Assembly (NCBI RefSeq): GCF_000718775.1
Contig: NZ_JOCB01000065.1
Coordinates: 1 to 47,345 of the forward strand
Length of the DNA: 47,345 nt
From: Streptomyces sp. NRRL S-31
Lineage (GTDB): Bacteria > Actinomycetota > Actinomycetes > Streptomycetales > Streptomycetaceae
Reading direction: 5' to 3'
The first letter of the stretch is position 1. Each line of letters begins with the position of its first letter. The notes below the pieces were generated by a model. That model worked only from the letters and a program-made list of their open reading frames with translations. It was not told where the DNA came from and made no database searches. Both the position numbers and the translations under genes were made by a program. Shown here piece after piece: positions 16,658 to 24,339 of this stretch.

Positions 16658-16699
16658 TGCGGGTGGGAGACCCGCAGTATGTTCCTCGGCGGAACATAC
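16658..16699. promoter_or_regulatory. Two back-to-back palindromes upstream of the MFS gene
   Basis: TGCGGGT (16658-16664) pairs with ACCCGCA (16670-16676), and GTATGTTCC (16677-16685) pairs with GGAACATAC (16691-16699). Both pairs are perfect with 5-nt centres, and they abut exactly. The second, AT-containing palindrome looks like a repressor operator; the first may be an operator or a 5' leader hairpin. No regulator gene lies alongside. Confidence 0.6.
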
Positions 16700-16725
16700 G
16701 CTCCCAGGTCCGGTATTCCAGCAGG

Positions 16726-17775
16726 TTACGAGCGTGTGTCCAGGTTCACACGGGCCGCCACCGGCAGATGGTCGCTGTCGGTGCGGGGCAGCGTCCAGGA
16801 GCTCTCCGGCTCCACGCCCTTGACCATGATCTGGTCGATGCGGGCCATCGGGAACGACGCCGGCCAGCTGAAGCCGAACCCGCTGCCCGCCGCGCCCTGC
16901 GTGGAGCGCAGCTGGGAGGTGACCGCGTTGAGCGCGCGGTCGTTCATCGTGCCGTTGAGATCGCCGAGCAGGACGACGCGCCCGACGGTCTCGTCGGCGA
17001 TCGCCTCGCCGAGCGCGTCGGCGCTCTTGTCCCGCTGCCGCGCGGTGAACCCGGCCTCCAGCTTCACCCGGACCGAGGGCAGGTGCGCGACGTAGACCGC
17101 GACCGGGCCCTCGGGCGTGGTGACCGTGGCGCGCATCGCCCGCTTCCAGCCGAGCTTGATGTCGACCGCCTTGACGCCGGTCATCGGGTACTTGCTCCAC
17201 AGCCCGACCGTGCCGACCACCGCGTGGTGCCGGTAGGTCGGCGCGAGCGCCTTCTCGTAGACGGGGACGGAGGAGGCGGGCAGCTCCTCCAGGGCCAGCA
17301 GGTCGGCGCCCGAGGCGGCGACGTCGCGGGCGGTCGCGGCCGGGTCGGGGTTGTCGGCGTTGACGTTGTGGGTGGCGACCATGAGGTCGCCGCCGCCCGC
17401 CTCCCGGTCGGTCAGCAGTCCGCCGAAGAGGTTCAGCCAGACGATCGCCGGCAGCAGCACGGCGATGAGCGCGGTCGCGGACCTGCGCACCACGCCGAGC
17501 ACCAGCAGCACCGGGACGGCCAGCCCCAGCCAGGGCAGGAACGTCTCGGTGAGGCTGCCGAGATTGCCCACCACGTTGGGGATGTGCGCGTGCACCAGCA
17601 TCACCAGGGCGAGCAGCAGGGAGAGCGCGGCGAGGACGGCGCCCCGGCGCCAGATGCGGTGATCGCCCCGCCAGCCGGCGAACAGGCCGCGCGCCAGGCG
17701 CCGGAGCCGGGACCCCGGTCGCTCGGGCCCCGAGCCGCCGTCCGCCGTCTCCGTCATGTACGCCTGCTGCGCCAT
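16726..17775 (-). CDS. Membrane-anchored endonuclease/exonuclease/phosphatase-family protein
   Basis: A 349-residue protein. Three hydrophobic helices occupy about residues 45-125 (VLAALSLLLALVMLVHAHIP and following helices). The extracytoplasmic EEP domain follows, starting DLMVATHNVNADNPD. Catalytic blocks are LLALEELPA (Glu), VYVAHLPSV, VLLGDLNGTMND (Asp/Asn) and the terminal TDSDHLPVAARV (Asp-His). EEP proteins cleave phosphodiester bonds in nucleic acids, lipids or sugar phosphates; the substrate here is unknown. ATG 17775 has GAGG about 9 nt upstream; ATG 17757 is an alternative. It is on the same strand as the upstream TetR gene but 176 bases away, so it is probably separately transcribed. 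Confidence 0.85.
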   Translation of the reverse strand: MAQQAYMTETADGGSGPERPGSRLRRLARGLFAGWRGDHRIWRRGAVLAALSLLLALVMLVHAHIPNVVGNLGSLTETFLPWLGLAVPVLLVLGVVRRSATALIAVLLPAIVWLNLFGGLLTDREAGGGDLMVATHNVNADNPDPAATARDVAASGADLLALEELPASSVPVYEKALAPTYRHHAVVGTVGLWSKYPMTGVKAVDIKLGWKRAMRATVTTPEGPVAVYVAHLPSVRVKLEAGFTARQRDKSADALGEAIADETVGRVVLLGDLNGTMNDRALNAVTSQLRSTQGAAGSGFGFSWPASFPMARIDQIMVKGVEPESSWTLPRTDSDHLPVAARVNLDTRS

Positions 17776-17951
17776 ACCGTCTGCCTCACTGCCTGCCGTG
17801 CACACCGTTCATCCCGACACTAGGGGATGATCGGCTCCGTTCCCGCCGTCCCATGACGGGCCGTACGGAAGACGAGGACGAGCGGGCCGGTGGCGCGAGT
17901 TCCGGTCGCCCCCACCGTGGGCGGATCTGTGACGAAACGCTCACACGAGTG

Positions 17952-18581
17952 CTACGAGGCTGTGGAACTGACGGGGCGTAGGCCGGCCAGGACCATGTCG
18001 ACGATCTGCTCGGCCAGCCCCTCGGGCAGTTCCGCTTCGGGGCGCAGCACGGCGCGGACCAGGAGCGGCCCGACGAACAGGTCGTTCGCCAGCTCCACGT
18101 CCACGTCCGCGCGCAGTTCGCCGTCGCGCTGGCCCCGGCGCAGCACGTCCAGGACCTGCCGGCGCCGGGGCGCTATGACGTTCTCGTGGTACGCGGTCCA
18201 GATCCTGGGGCTGGTCTTCATCTGGGTGTGCGCGTTGTGCAGCAGGGCCGAGGAGCGGCTGGCCAGTGCCCGCTGCCGCAGGTTCTCCAGCAGGGCGAGG
18301 AGGTCGTCGCGCATGGAGGTGCCGGGCAGCTCGGGCTCGGGGGGCTCGGCCGCGCGGACCACGTCGACGAGGAGTTCCTCCTTGCCGCTCCACCGGCGGT
18401 AGATGGCGGCCTTGCCGACCCCGGCGGTGCGGGCGATGCGCTCGATGGACAGCTCGGCCAAGGGCACGCCGTCCTCCAGGAGCCGCATCACTCCCTCCAG
18501 GATGGCGCGTTCCACCGCCTCGCTGCGCGGGCGGCCCCGCGCGGGTGTGTCCGGTCGCGGCCGGCTGCCGGCAAGGCTCAC
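17952..18581 (-). CDS. TetR-family regulator
   Basis: A 209-residue repressor. The helix-turn-helix spans about residues 22-68 (ERAILEGVMRLLEDG, then IERIARTAGVGKAAIYRRWSGKEELLVDVV). The C-terminal ligand-binding domain resembles the TetR_C_33-like group that responds to small hydrophobic ligands. The GTG start at 18581 has GAGAGGA upstream. It lies 78 bases downstream of the DHA2 exporter on the same strand, so the two are probably co-transcribed. The 21-bp palindrome before the exporter is the likely operator for both. Confidence 0.88.
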   Translation of the reverse strand: MSLAGSRPRPDTPARGRPRSEAVERAILEGVMRLLEDGVPLAELSIERIARTAGVGKAAIYRRWSGKEELLVDVVRAAEPPEPELPGTSMRDDLLALLENLRQRALASRSSALLHNAHTQMKTSPRIWTAYHENVIAPRRRQVLDVLRRGQRDGELRADVDVELANDLFVGPLLVRAVLRPEAELPEGLAEQIVDMVLAGLRPVSSTAS

Positions 18582-18659
18582 GTCGTTCCGTCCTCTCGCT
18601 GTGCCGCGGTGATTGTCCCGCGGCCGCCTCCTTCCCCCGTGAGCGGTGTCCGCCGGCCC

Positions 18660-20246
18660 TCAGTCCGCGGCCTCGATCAGTTCCGGTTCCCGCTCGCCCC
18701 GCCGCCCGGCCGGCGGTCTGCCCGGCAGGAACAGGGCGGTCACCACGGCGCCGGCGAGCGCGACACCCGTACCGCACAGGGCGGTGACGTGCATGGCGTG
18801 CAGGAACGCGTCGTGGGCGGGGCCGACCAGGGCCTCGCCCCGCGGGCCGAGCTTCTCGGCGACGCCCAGGGTGGCCTCGATGGACTCGGCGGCGGTGTCG
18901 CGCAGGCCGGGCGGCAGCACGCCGAGACTGCCCTCGACGCGGTCGCGGTAGGAGGTGGCGAGGACCGAGCCGAGGACGGCGATGCCGAGGGCGCCGCCGA
19001 CCTGGCGGAAGGTGTTGCTGAGCGCGGAGGCGGAGCCGGCCTTCTCGCGCGGCAGGGCCTGCATGATCACCACCGAGGTCGGCGTCATGATGTGCGCCAT
19101 GCCGGTGCCCATGAGGAAGAAGTCGGCCTCCAGCAGCCAGATCGGGGTGTCGGCCTCGAAGCCGGCGAACGCGGCCAGGGTCACCGCGATCAGCAGGAGA
19201 CCGGTGGTGGTGGTCGCCCGGTTGCCGAACCGGTCGACCAGCAGCCGGGCGCGCGGCGCGAAGACCAGCTGGGCGAGGGCGAGCGGCAGCATCAGCAGGC
19301 CGGACTCCAGCGGCGAGTAGCCGCGCACGCTCTGGGTGTAGAAGACGCCGAAGAAGGTGACGCCCATCAGCGCGAAGAAGACCAGCGCGATGGCGCTCAT
19401 GGCGGCCGAGAAGACCTTGTTCCGGAAGTAGGTGACGTCCAGTGACGGATGGTCGCTGCGCGCCTCGAAGACGACGAAGCCGGCCAGCACGACGACCCCG
19501 GCGAGGCTGGTCGCCAGCACCTTGGCGTCGGTGAAGTCGGCCAGTTCGCCGCCCTTGATGATGCCGTAGACCAGCAGCACGAGGCCGACGACGGACAGGA
19601 CGACGCCGATGGGGTCGAGGCGGCCGGGCCGGGGGTCGCGGGAGTCGGGCACCAGCCACGCCATCAGCGCCAGCGCGACGATCACGATGGGCACGTTGAC
19701 GAGGAAGACCGAGCCCCACCAGAAGTGGTCGAGGAGCGCGCCGCCGGTGATCGGGCCGATGGCGATGGCGAGGCCGACGCCGCCGGCCCAGATGCCGATG
19801 GCCTTGGGCTGTTCCTCGCGCTCGAAGACGTTCATGAGGACGGCGAGGGTGGCGGGCATCACGAAGGCCGCACCGAGGGCCATCAGCGCCCGGTAGGCGA
19901 TCAGCTGGCCCGGCGAGCCGGACTCGGCGGCGAGGGCCGAGCCGATGCCGAACACGGCGATGCCGGCGAGCAGCACCTTCTTGCGCCCGAGCCGGTCGCC
20001 GACGAGTCCGGCGGTGAACAGCAGACCGGCGAAGACGAGGGTGTAGGAGTTGATCGCCCACTCGATCTCGCTCTGGGTGGCGCCGAGGCCGGTCGGCGCA
20101 GGGGTCGCGATCGTCTTGATGGCCACGTTCAGGATCGAGTTGTCGAGTACCACGATGAGCAGGCTCAGCATCAGGACGCCGAGGATCGCCCAGCGGCGGC
20201 GGTGGACCGCCTCCGGTATTCGGGCGGCGGGAACGGGACGTGTCAT
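18660..20246 (-). CDS. MFS drug exporter, DHA2 (EmrB/QacA) family
   Basis: A 528-residue transporter with about 14 predicted helices. The N-terminal [19 protein letters not shown] helix, the [31 protein letters not shown] segment, motif-C-like [24 protein letters not shown] and an internal [11 protein letters not shown] segment are characteristic of QacA-type multidrug antiporters. The ATG at 20246 lacks a strong Shine-Dalgarno. A near-perfect palindrome 24-44 bases upstream overlaps a -10-like TAAGAT (20288-20293). A TetR gene follows directly. Export of a toxic compound with ligand-induced derepression is the natural reading; the compound is unknown. Confidence 0.92.
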   Translation of the reverse strand: MTRPVPAARIPEAVHRRRWAILGVLMLSLLIVVLDNSILNVAIKTIATPAPTGLGATQSEIEWAINSYTLVFAGLLFTAGLVGDRLGRKKVLLAGIAVFGIGSALAAESGSPGQLIAYRALMALGAAFVMPATLAVLMNVFEREEQPKAIGIWAGGVGLAIAIGPITGGALLDHFWWGSVFLVNVPIVIVALALMAWLVPDSRDPRPGRLDPIGVVLSVVGLVLLVYGIIKGGELADFTDAKVLATSLAGVVVLAGFVVFEARSDHPSLDVTYFRNKVFSAAMSAIALVFFALMGVTFFGVFYTQSVRGYSPLESGLLMLPLALAQLVFAPRARLLVDRFGNRATTTTGLLLIAVTLAAFAGFEADTPIWLLEADFFLMGTGMAHIMTPTSVVIMQALPREKAGSASALSNTFRQVGGALGIAVLGSVLATSYRDRVEGSLGVLPPGLRDTAAESIEATLGVAEKLGPRGEALVGPAHDAFLHAMHVTALCGTGVALAGAVVTALFLPGRPPAGRRGEREPELIEAAD

Positions 20247-20269
20247 GTGTTCGAGGCTAGGAACATTCC

Positions 20270-20290
20270 GATACGGAACGGTCCCGTATC
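20270..20290. promoter_or_regulatory. TetR-type operator of the exporter-repressor operon
   Basis: A 21-bp palindrome with arms GATACGGAAC and GTCCCGTATC around one central base; 8 of 10 positions pair and the outer seven are perfect. It lies immediately upstream of the DHA2 exporter and overlaps its probable -10 region. It is the expected site of the TetR protein encoded downstream. Confidence 0.75.
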
Positions 20291-20426
20291 TTATTTCTTT
20301 GCCAAGGGCTTACGTGGGCCGGGATCACTGGGCCCCCCTCTGGTTCCTTCCGGCACGAGGTGCCACCATGGAGGCGATCCGGGGACGCCGTCAGGGCGCC
20401 TCGAGATGACTGAAGGAGCCGTTGCC

Positions 20427-21293
20427 ATGACGCAGCTTTCGGCTGCCCGGAACACGCCTGCCGACGGCGGCAAGGCGCTGTACGGCGGGAAGGGCACCCG
20501 CCGCATCACCGTCCGCGACATCGCCCTCGCCAAGGAGCGGGGCGAGAACTGGCCCATGCTCACCGCCTACGACGCGATGACCGCGTCGGTCTTCGACGAG
20601 GCCGGCATCCCGGTGATCCTGGTCGGCGACTCGGCGGGCAACTGCCACCTCGGGTACGAGACCACCGTGCCCGTCACCCTGGACGAGATGACCATGCTGT
20701 CGGCCGCCGTGGTGCGCGGCACGCAGCGCGCCCTCATCGTCGGCGACCTCCCGTTCGGCTCCTACCAGGAGGGTCCGGTGCAGGCGCTGCGCTCGGCGAC
20801 CCGGCTGGTGAAGGAGGCCGGGGTCGGCGCGGTCAAGCTGGAGGGCGGCGAGCGCTCGCACGAGCAGATCCGGCTGCTGGTGGAGGCCGGCATCCCGGTG
20901 ATGGCCCACATCGGGCTGACCCCGCAGTCCGTCAACGCGATGGGCTACCGGGTGCAGGGCCGCGGCGAGGAGGCGGCGCAGCAGCTGCTGCGGGACGCGA
21001 AGGCGGTGCAGGACGCGGGCGCGTTCGCGGTGGTGCTGGAGCTGGTCCCGGCCGAGCTGGCGGCCGAGGTGACGCGGGTGCTGCACATCCCGACGGTCGG
21101 CATCGGCGCCGGGCCGCAGACCGACGCCCAGGTGCTGGTGTGGACCGACATGCTGGGGCTGACGTCCGGCCGCGTGCCGAAGTTCGTCAAGCAGTACGCG
21201 GACCTGCGCGCGGTCATGACCGGCGCGGCGAAGGCGTTCGCCGAGGACGTCGTCGGCGGCGCGTTCCCGGCGGAGGAGCACTCCGTCCACTGA
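20427..21293 (+). CDS. panB: 3-methyl-2-oxobutanoate hydroxymethyltransferase
   Basis: A 288-residue enzyme of pantothenate synthesis that transfers a hydroxymethyl group from methylene-tetrahydrofolate to alpha-ketoisovalerate, giving ketopantoate. PanB blocks are [24 protein letters not shown], the [12 protein letters not shown] magnesium site, [28 protein letters not shown] (with the catalytic-region Glu in [10 protein letters not shown]) and [24 protein letters not shown] 20427 follows GAAGGAG by 8 nt; the ATG 21 bases earlier lacks a ribosome site. It is monocistronic and ends in a strong terminator. The first 25 residues are an extension over E. coli PanB, which is usual for actinobacteria. 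Confidence 0.96.
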   Translation: MTQLSAARNTPADGGKALYGGKGTRRITVRDIALAKERGENWPMLTAYDAMTASVFDEAGIPVILVGDSAGNCHLGYETTVPVTLDEMTMLSAAVVRGTQRALIVGDLPFGSYQEGPVQALRSATRLVKEAGVGAVKLEGGERSHEQIRLLVEAGIPVMAHIGLTPQSVNAMGYRVQGRGEEAAQQLLRDAKAVQDAGAFAVVLELVPAELAAEVTRVLHIPTVGIGAGPQTDAQVLVWTDMLGLTSGRVPKFVKQYADLRAVMTGAAKAFAEDVVGGAFPAEEHSVH

Positions 21294-21308
21294 GCCACCG
21301 CCGCACCA

Positions 21309-21348
21309 CGGACAGCCCGCCGATCCTCCCCCGTCGGCGGGCTGTCCG
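21309..21348 (+). terminator. Rho-independent terminator of panB
   Basis: A perfect 15-bp stem (21309-21323 with 21334-21348) and a 10-nt loop, followed by CTTTTCC. It starts 15 bases after the panB stop. Confidence 0.93.
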
Positions 21349-21550
21349 CTTTTCCCGGCGGTCGGCCCGCCGGAGCCGGCCACGCCGACCCCGCACAGCC
21401 AGGCTCTGGCCACAACTCGTGTTCCCCTCGGGGCAGTTGACACCGCGCCGTGTAACGGAGTGGCGTCGATAACCCGCCGGGGCCTGACCCGCCTCCGGGT
21501 CGGTGGTGCACTGGTCGGCGTGGGACGTCTCACATCCGGGGGAAGCGACG

Positions 21551-23083
21551 ATGACCGAGACCCAGACCCAGACCTTCTGCTCCGAGTGCTCCGCCGCCAC
21601 CGTGCCGGGAGCGGCCTTCTGCGGCACGTGCGGGGCCGCCCTGGCGACCGCCGGCCACGCGGACGCGCCGGACGGCCTCGCCGGCCCCCGCTGGGACGGC
21701 GGCCGGGACCTCACCCGGTACATGTGCGCGGCCGTCTTCCTGGACCGCCGGTACGCCGACTCCCTCATCCGGGACGTCGCCGCGGAGCCGCACCTGAGCG
21801 TGGCCCCGGCCCCCGGGTGCGACGTACCGGTGGTGCTGCGCCACGCCTACGAGGCCAACGCCCGGCGGCACGCCAGGGACCTGGTCCTGGCGGTCGAGTT
21901 CCTGGTGCTGGTCATCGGGCTGCTGGTGCTGGGCAGCGGCCTGACCGTGCTCCTGATGCTCCTGCTGGGCTGGCTGACCACGCTGGTGTTCGCGCTCTCC
22001 ACCCAGTACGGCGAACGCCTCCAGCGGCTGCGGCCGGACCGCTTCGACCCGGAGCAGGCGCCCCCGCCGCCCAACGAGTCCGTCGCCCGGCGGCTGCGCC
22101 AGATCGACGAGTACGCGCACGGCAACCTCTCCGTCTACAGCGGTTTCTCGCCCTTCACCGGTTACGGCCAGCAGCTGGCCTCGTGGTCGCTGACCTTCGA
22201 CGTGACCGCGTCGGGGCGGCCCGGCGTGACACCGCGAAACTTCGACGTCGCCGACCTGTACGCCCACGTCGCCCGGCGGGTCGGCGAACTGTCGCTGCCC
22301 TGCCTGGAGATGCAGGAGCGGGTCTTCGTGGAGGGAACGGCGCTGCTGGGCGACACCCGCTTCCTGCCCGACCCCCTCGGCCGCCCCGTCGCCCGGATCG
22401 GCGCCGACCAGCTGGACGCGCTGAAGCGGGCCCCGGAGGAGACGGCCCGCGCCTATCTCGTCACGCACTCCTCGGGCTGGGGCGGCGAGCTGGTGACGTC
22501 GATGTTCCTGCGGCTCGTGCGCTCGGACTCCAACCTGTTCGTGGAGGCCCTGCCCACCGTGCTCTGCCCGCTGCTGGACCGCTACCGCACCATCGACGAC
22601 CTCATGCTCCGCCCCTCGCCGCGCGAGTTCCTCACGATGGTGCTCCAGACCCTCGCCAGCACCCCCTTCGTGCTGTTCGCCTCGCCGGCGCGCGCGGTCA
22701 CCGGCTTCTTCCCGGACTTCGGCATGCGCGGGCGGCTGCGCAAGCAGCACCGGCAGATCACCCGGCTGGGGATGTTCGACTACGGGGCACGCCACAGCGT
22801 GCGGCAGCTGGCCTCCGCCACGGACCACCGGCGGTACTTCCAGAAGGTCGACTCCGGCATGGTCCTCAAGACCGTGGAGCGCCGCATCCTGGTCGCCCTC
22901 GTGGAGTTCGCCCTGGAACACGACATCGACGCGGGTGATCTGATCAAGCGTCAGGAGACCATCATCAACAACGGCATCATCGCCGCCGCGGGGGCGACGG
23001 TCGAGTCCAGCTCGGTCGCCTCGGGCGACCGGTCCCGTATCTCGACCATCCTCAAGAAGATCCCGCTGCCCAACACGGACTGA
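21551..23083 (+). CDS. Unrecognised zinc-ribbon membrane protein with C-terminal amyloid-like motif
   Basis: A 510-residue protein I cannot assign. Visible parts, in order: a zinc ribbon with Cys10, Cys13, Cys24 and Cys27 (CSEC...CGTC); a region including YMCAAVFLDRRYADSL; a hydrophobic hairpin at about 111-149 that is probably two membrane helices; a large soluble domain at about 160-470 containing QERVFVEGTALLGD and FVEALPTVLCPLLDRY; and a C-terminal Gly/Asn/Ser/Val-rich motif (473-497) that matches the N-terminus of the next protein without gaps. The ATG at 21551 follows GGGGGA. It heads a three-gene operon (34-nt and 13-nt spacings). The motif pair suggests the first two proteins assemble together; the cellular role is unknown. 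Confidence 0.75.
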   Translation: MTETQTQTFCSECSAATVPGAAFCGTCGAALATAGHADAPDGLAGPRWDGGRDLTRYMCAAVFLDRRYADSLIRDVAAEPHLSVAPAPGCDVPVVLRHAYEANARRHARDLVLAVEFLVLVIGLLVLGSGLTVLLMLLLGWLTTLVFALSTQYGERLQRLRPDRFDPEQAPPPPNESVARRLRQIDEYAHGNLSVYSGFSPFTGYGQQLASWSLTFDVTASGRPGVTPRNFDVADLYAHVARRVGELSLPCLEMQERVFVEGTALLGDTRFLPDPLGRPVARIGADQLDALKRAPEETARAYLVTHSSGWGGELVTSMFLRLVRSDSNLFVEALPTVLCPLLDRYRTIDDLMLRPSPREFLTMVLQTLASTPFVLFASPARAVTGFFPDFGMRGRLRKQHRQITRLGMFDYGARHSVRQLASATDHRRYFQKVDSGMVLKTVERRILVALVEFALEHDIDAGDLIKRQETIINNGIIAAAGATVESSSVASGDRSRISTILKKIPLPNTD

Positions 23084-23117
23084 CAGCGGCGGTACGACGC
23101 CACGAACGGGGAGCGAC

Positions 23118-23501
23118 ATGCACGGACACAGCAACGACGGCGTCATCGCCACGGGGAACGCCCAGGTCAGGAACGCGGTGGTGGCGAGCGGCAGCAACGC
23201 CCGCGTCGACTTCCGCGTCACGGAGGGGGAAGGGGCCCGGGCCGCCGACGGCCGACCGCCGACCCCGCAGGAGATCAGCGCGCTGCTGGCCCGGTTCGTC
23301 GAGGAACTGCGCCGGTCGGACCACCCGGAACGGGACGACCTGGCGGAGTTCGCCGAGGACGCGCGCGAGGAGCTGGCCGCGCCGGAACCCCGTGCGGGGA
23401 AGCTGCGCCGGGTCGCGAAGGCGCTCGTGGAGGCCGTACCCGGCTTCACCGCGCTGGCCTCGCTCGCGGTGACCATCGAAGAAGCCGTGCGCGGCCTGTA
23501 G
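23118..23501 (+). CDS. Small protein with N-terminal amyloid-like motif and helical tail
   Basis: A 127-residue soluble protein. Residues 6-30 (NDGVIATGNAQVRN, then AVVASGSNARV) align without gaps to residues 473-497 of the preceding 510-residue protein, with 11 identities in 25 and several conservative changes. Residues 45-127 are helical and charged (PTPQEISALLARFVEELRR), ending in a hydrophobic segment (VPGFTALASLAVTIEEAVRGL). The Gly/Asn-spaced beta pattern followed by a helical domain resembles proteins that use short amyloid-forming motifs for signalling between neighbours. No known domain is identified. ATG 23118 has GGGGAGCGAC upstream. Confidence 0.7.
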   Translation: MHGHSNDGVIATGNAQVRNAVVASGSNARVDFRVTEGEGARAADGRPPTPQEISALLARFVEELRRSDHPERDDLAEFAEDAREELAAPEPRAGKLRRVAKALVEAVPGFTALASLAVTIEEAVRGL

Positions 23502-23514
23502 GCGGAGGCGGGCC

Positions 23515-24228
23515 ATGCACTTCTGTGTCCACTGCGGCGCACGCGTCGAGGACGCGGCGCAACCGCTCTGCCCGCGCTGCGGGGCGCCGCTCGCCGCCGG
23601 GGAGCGGCGGCCCGGCACCACCGGTCCGGGCGGCTACTTACGCGTGGGCGCCACCCGGCTGCCGGGCTGGCTGCCCTGGGCCCTGGGAGCCGTCCTGGTG
23701 GCCGGCGGGGTGACGCTCGCGGTGGCGGTCGCCGACCGCCCCGACAGCTCCTCGGCGGGCGGCTTCCCGGCGGGCCTGGTGACCCCCGGCCAGTCGTACG
23801 ACGGCGCTGGCCTCTCCCCCTCCCCCTACGACCCCGGATACGAGACCCCGCCGACCCACCCCGCCGACGACTACTCCTCCCCCGCCGGCCAGCCGTCCGA
23901 CGACAGCGGCGGCGACACCCCCGAGCCCTCGGACACCGGCGACGGCAGCACGGTCGTCACTAGGTACTACGACCACATCAACGCCGGCGACTACACGGCG
24001 GCCTGGAACATGGGCGGCTCCACCCTCTACCCGGGCTCGTACGCGGACTGGGTGGCAGGCTTCGCCACCACGGCGCACGTCGACGTCACCGCCTCCGACG
24101 ACGGCTCCGGCACGGTGAGCGTCGACATCAGGGCGACCCAGGACGACGGCACCGTCAGCGTGTTCAAGGGCACCTACGCCGTCTCCGGCGGAAAGATCAC
24201 CGGCGCCGACATCCGGCAGGTCTCCTAG
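23515..24228 (+). CDS. Zinc-ribbon membrane protein with NTF2-like tail; TTA codon
   Basis: A 237-residue protein. The N-terminal zinc ribbon has Cys4, Cys7, Cys19 and Cys22 (FCVHCGARVEDAAQPLCPRC). One transmembrane helix lies at about 50-72. A long Pro/Ser/Asp/Gly-rich linker (about 75-140) leads to an extracytoplasmic domain of about 95 residues beginning VVTRYYDHINAGDYTAAWNM, which resembles an NTF2-like/DUF4878-type fold. GGAGG precedes the ATG. Leu42 is encoded by TTA (23638-23640), the rare codon read by the bldA tRNA in Streptomyces, so translation may be development-dependent. It is the third gene of the operon. Confidence 0.8.
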   Translation: MHFCVHCGARVEDAAQPLCPRCGAPLAAGERRPGTTGPGGYLRVGATRLPGWLPWALGAVLVAGGVTLAVAVADRPDSSSAGGFPAGLVTPGQSYDGAGLSPSPYDPGYETPPTHPADDYSSPAGQPSDDSGGDTPEPSDTGDGSTVVTRYYDHINAGDYTAAWNMGGSTLYPGSYADWVAGFATTAHVDVTASDDGSGTVSVDIRATQDDGTVSVFKGTYAVSGGKITGADIRQVS

Positions 24229-24233
24229 GGCCT

Positions 24234-24254
24234 CTCCGGCAGCCCCCGCCGGAG
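24234..24254 (+). terminator. Short hairpin after the zinc-ribbon operon
   Basis: CTCCGGC (24234-24240) pairs with GCCGGAG (24248-24254) across a 7-nt loop, five bases after the stop. There is no U-tract, so terminator function is plausible but weak. Confidence 0.4.
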
Positions 24255-24273
24255 CCGGGCGGCGGCTGTCGGC

Positions 24274-24317
24274 GGTCTGTCGGTGGTCTGTCGGTGGTCT
24301 GTCGGTGGTCTGTCGGT
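24274..24317 (+). repeat. Four perfect 11-bp tandem repeats before the ABC transporter
   Basis: The unit GGTCTGTCGGT occurs four times head-to-tail with no mismatch, ending 22 bases before the ATG of the ABC ATPase gene. A fifth degenerate unit precedes the array. It lies where the promoter or 5' leader should be, so copy number could alter expression, or the units could bind a tandem-site regulator. Confidence 0.9.
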
Positions 24318-24339
24318 CGCGGCTGGCACCGTTTCCGGC

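Noticed and set aside
16677..16699. The GTATGTTCC palindrome as a terminator of the EEP gene
   Set aside because: It is followed on that strand by G/C-rich sequence, not a U-tract, and lies at operator distance from the MFS start.
24274..24317. Possible CRISPR fragment
   Set aside because: Units are contiguous with no spacers and only 11 bp long; no cas genes are present.
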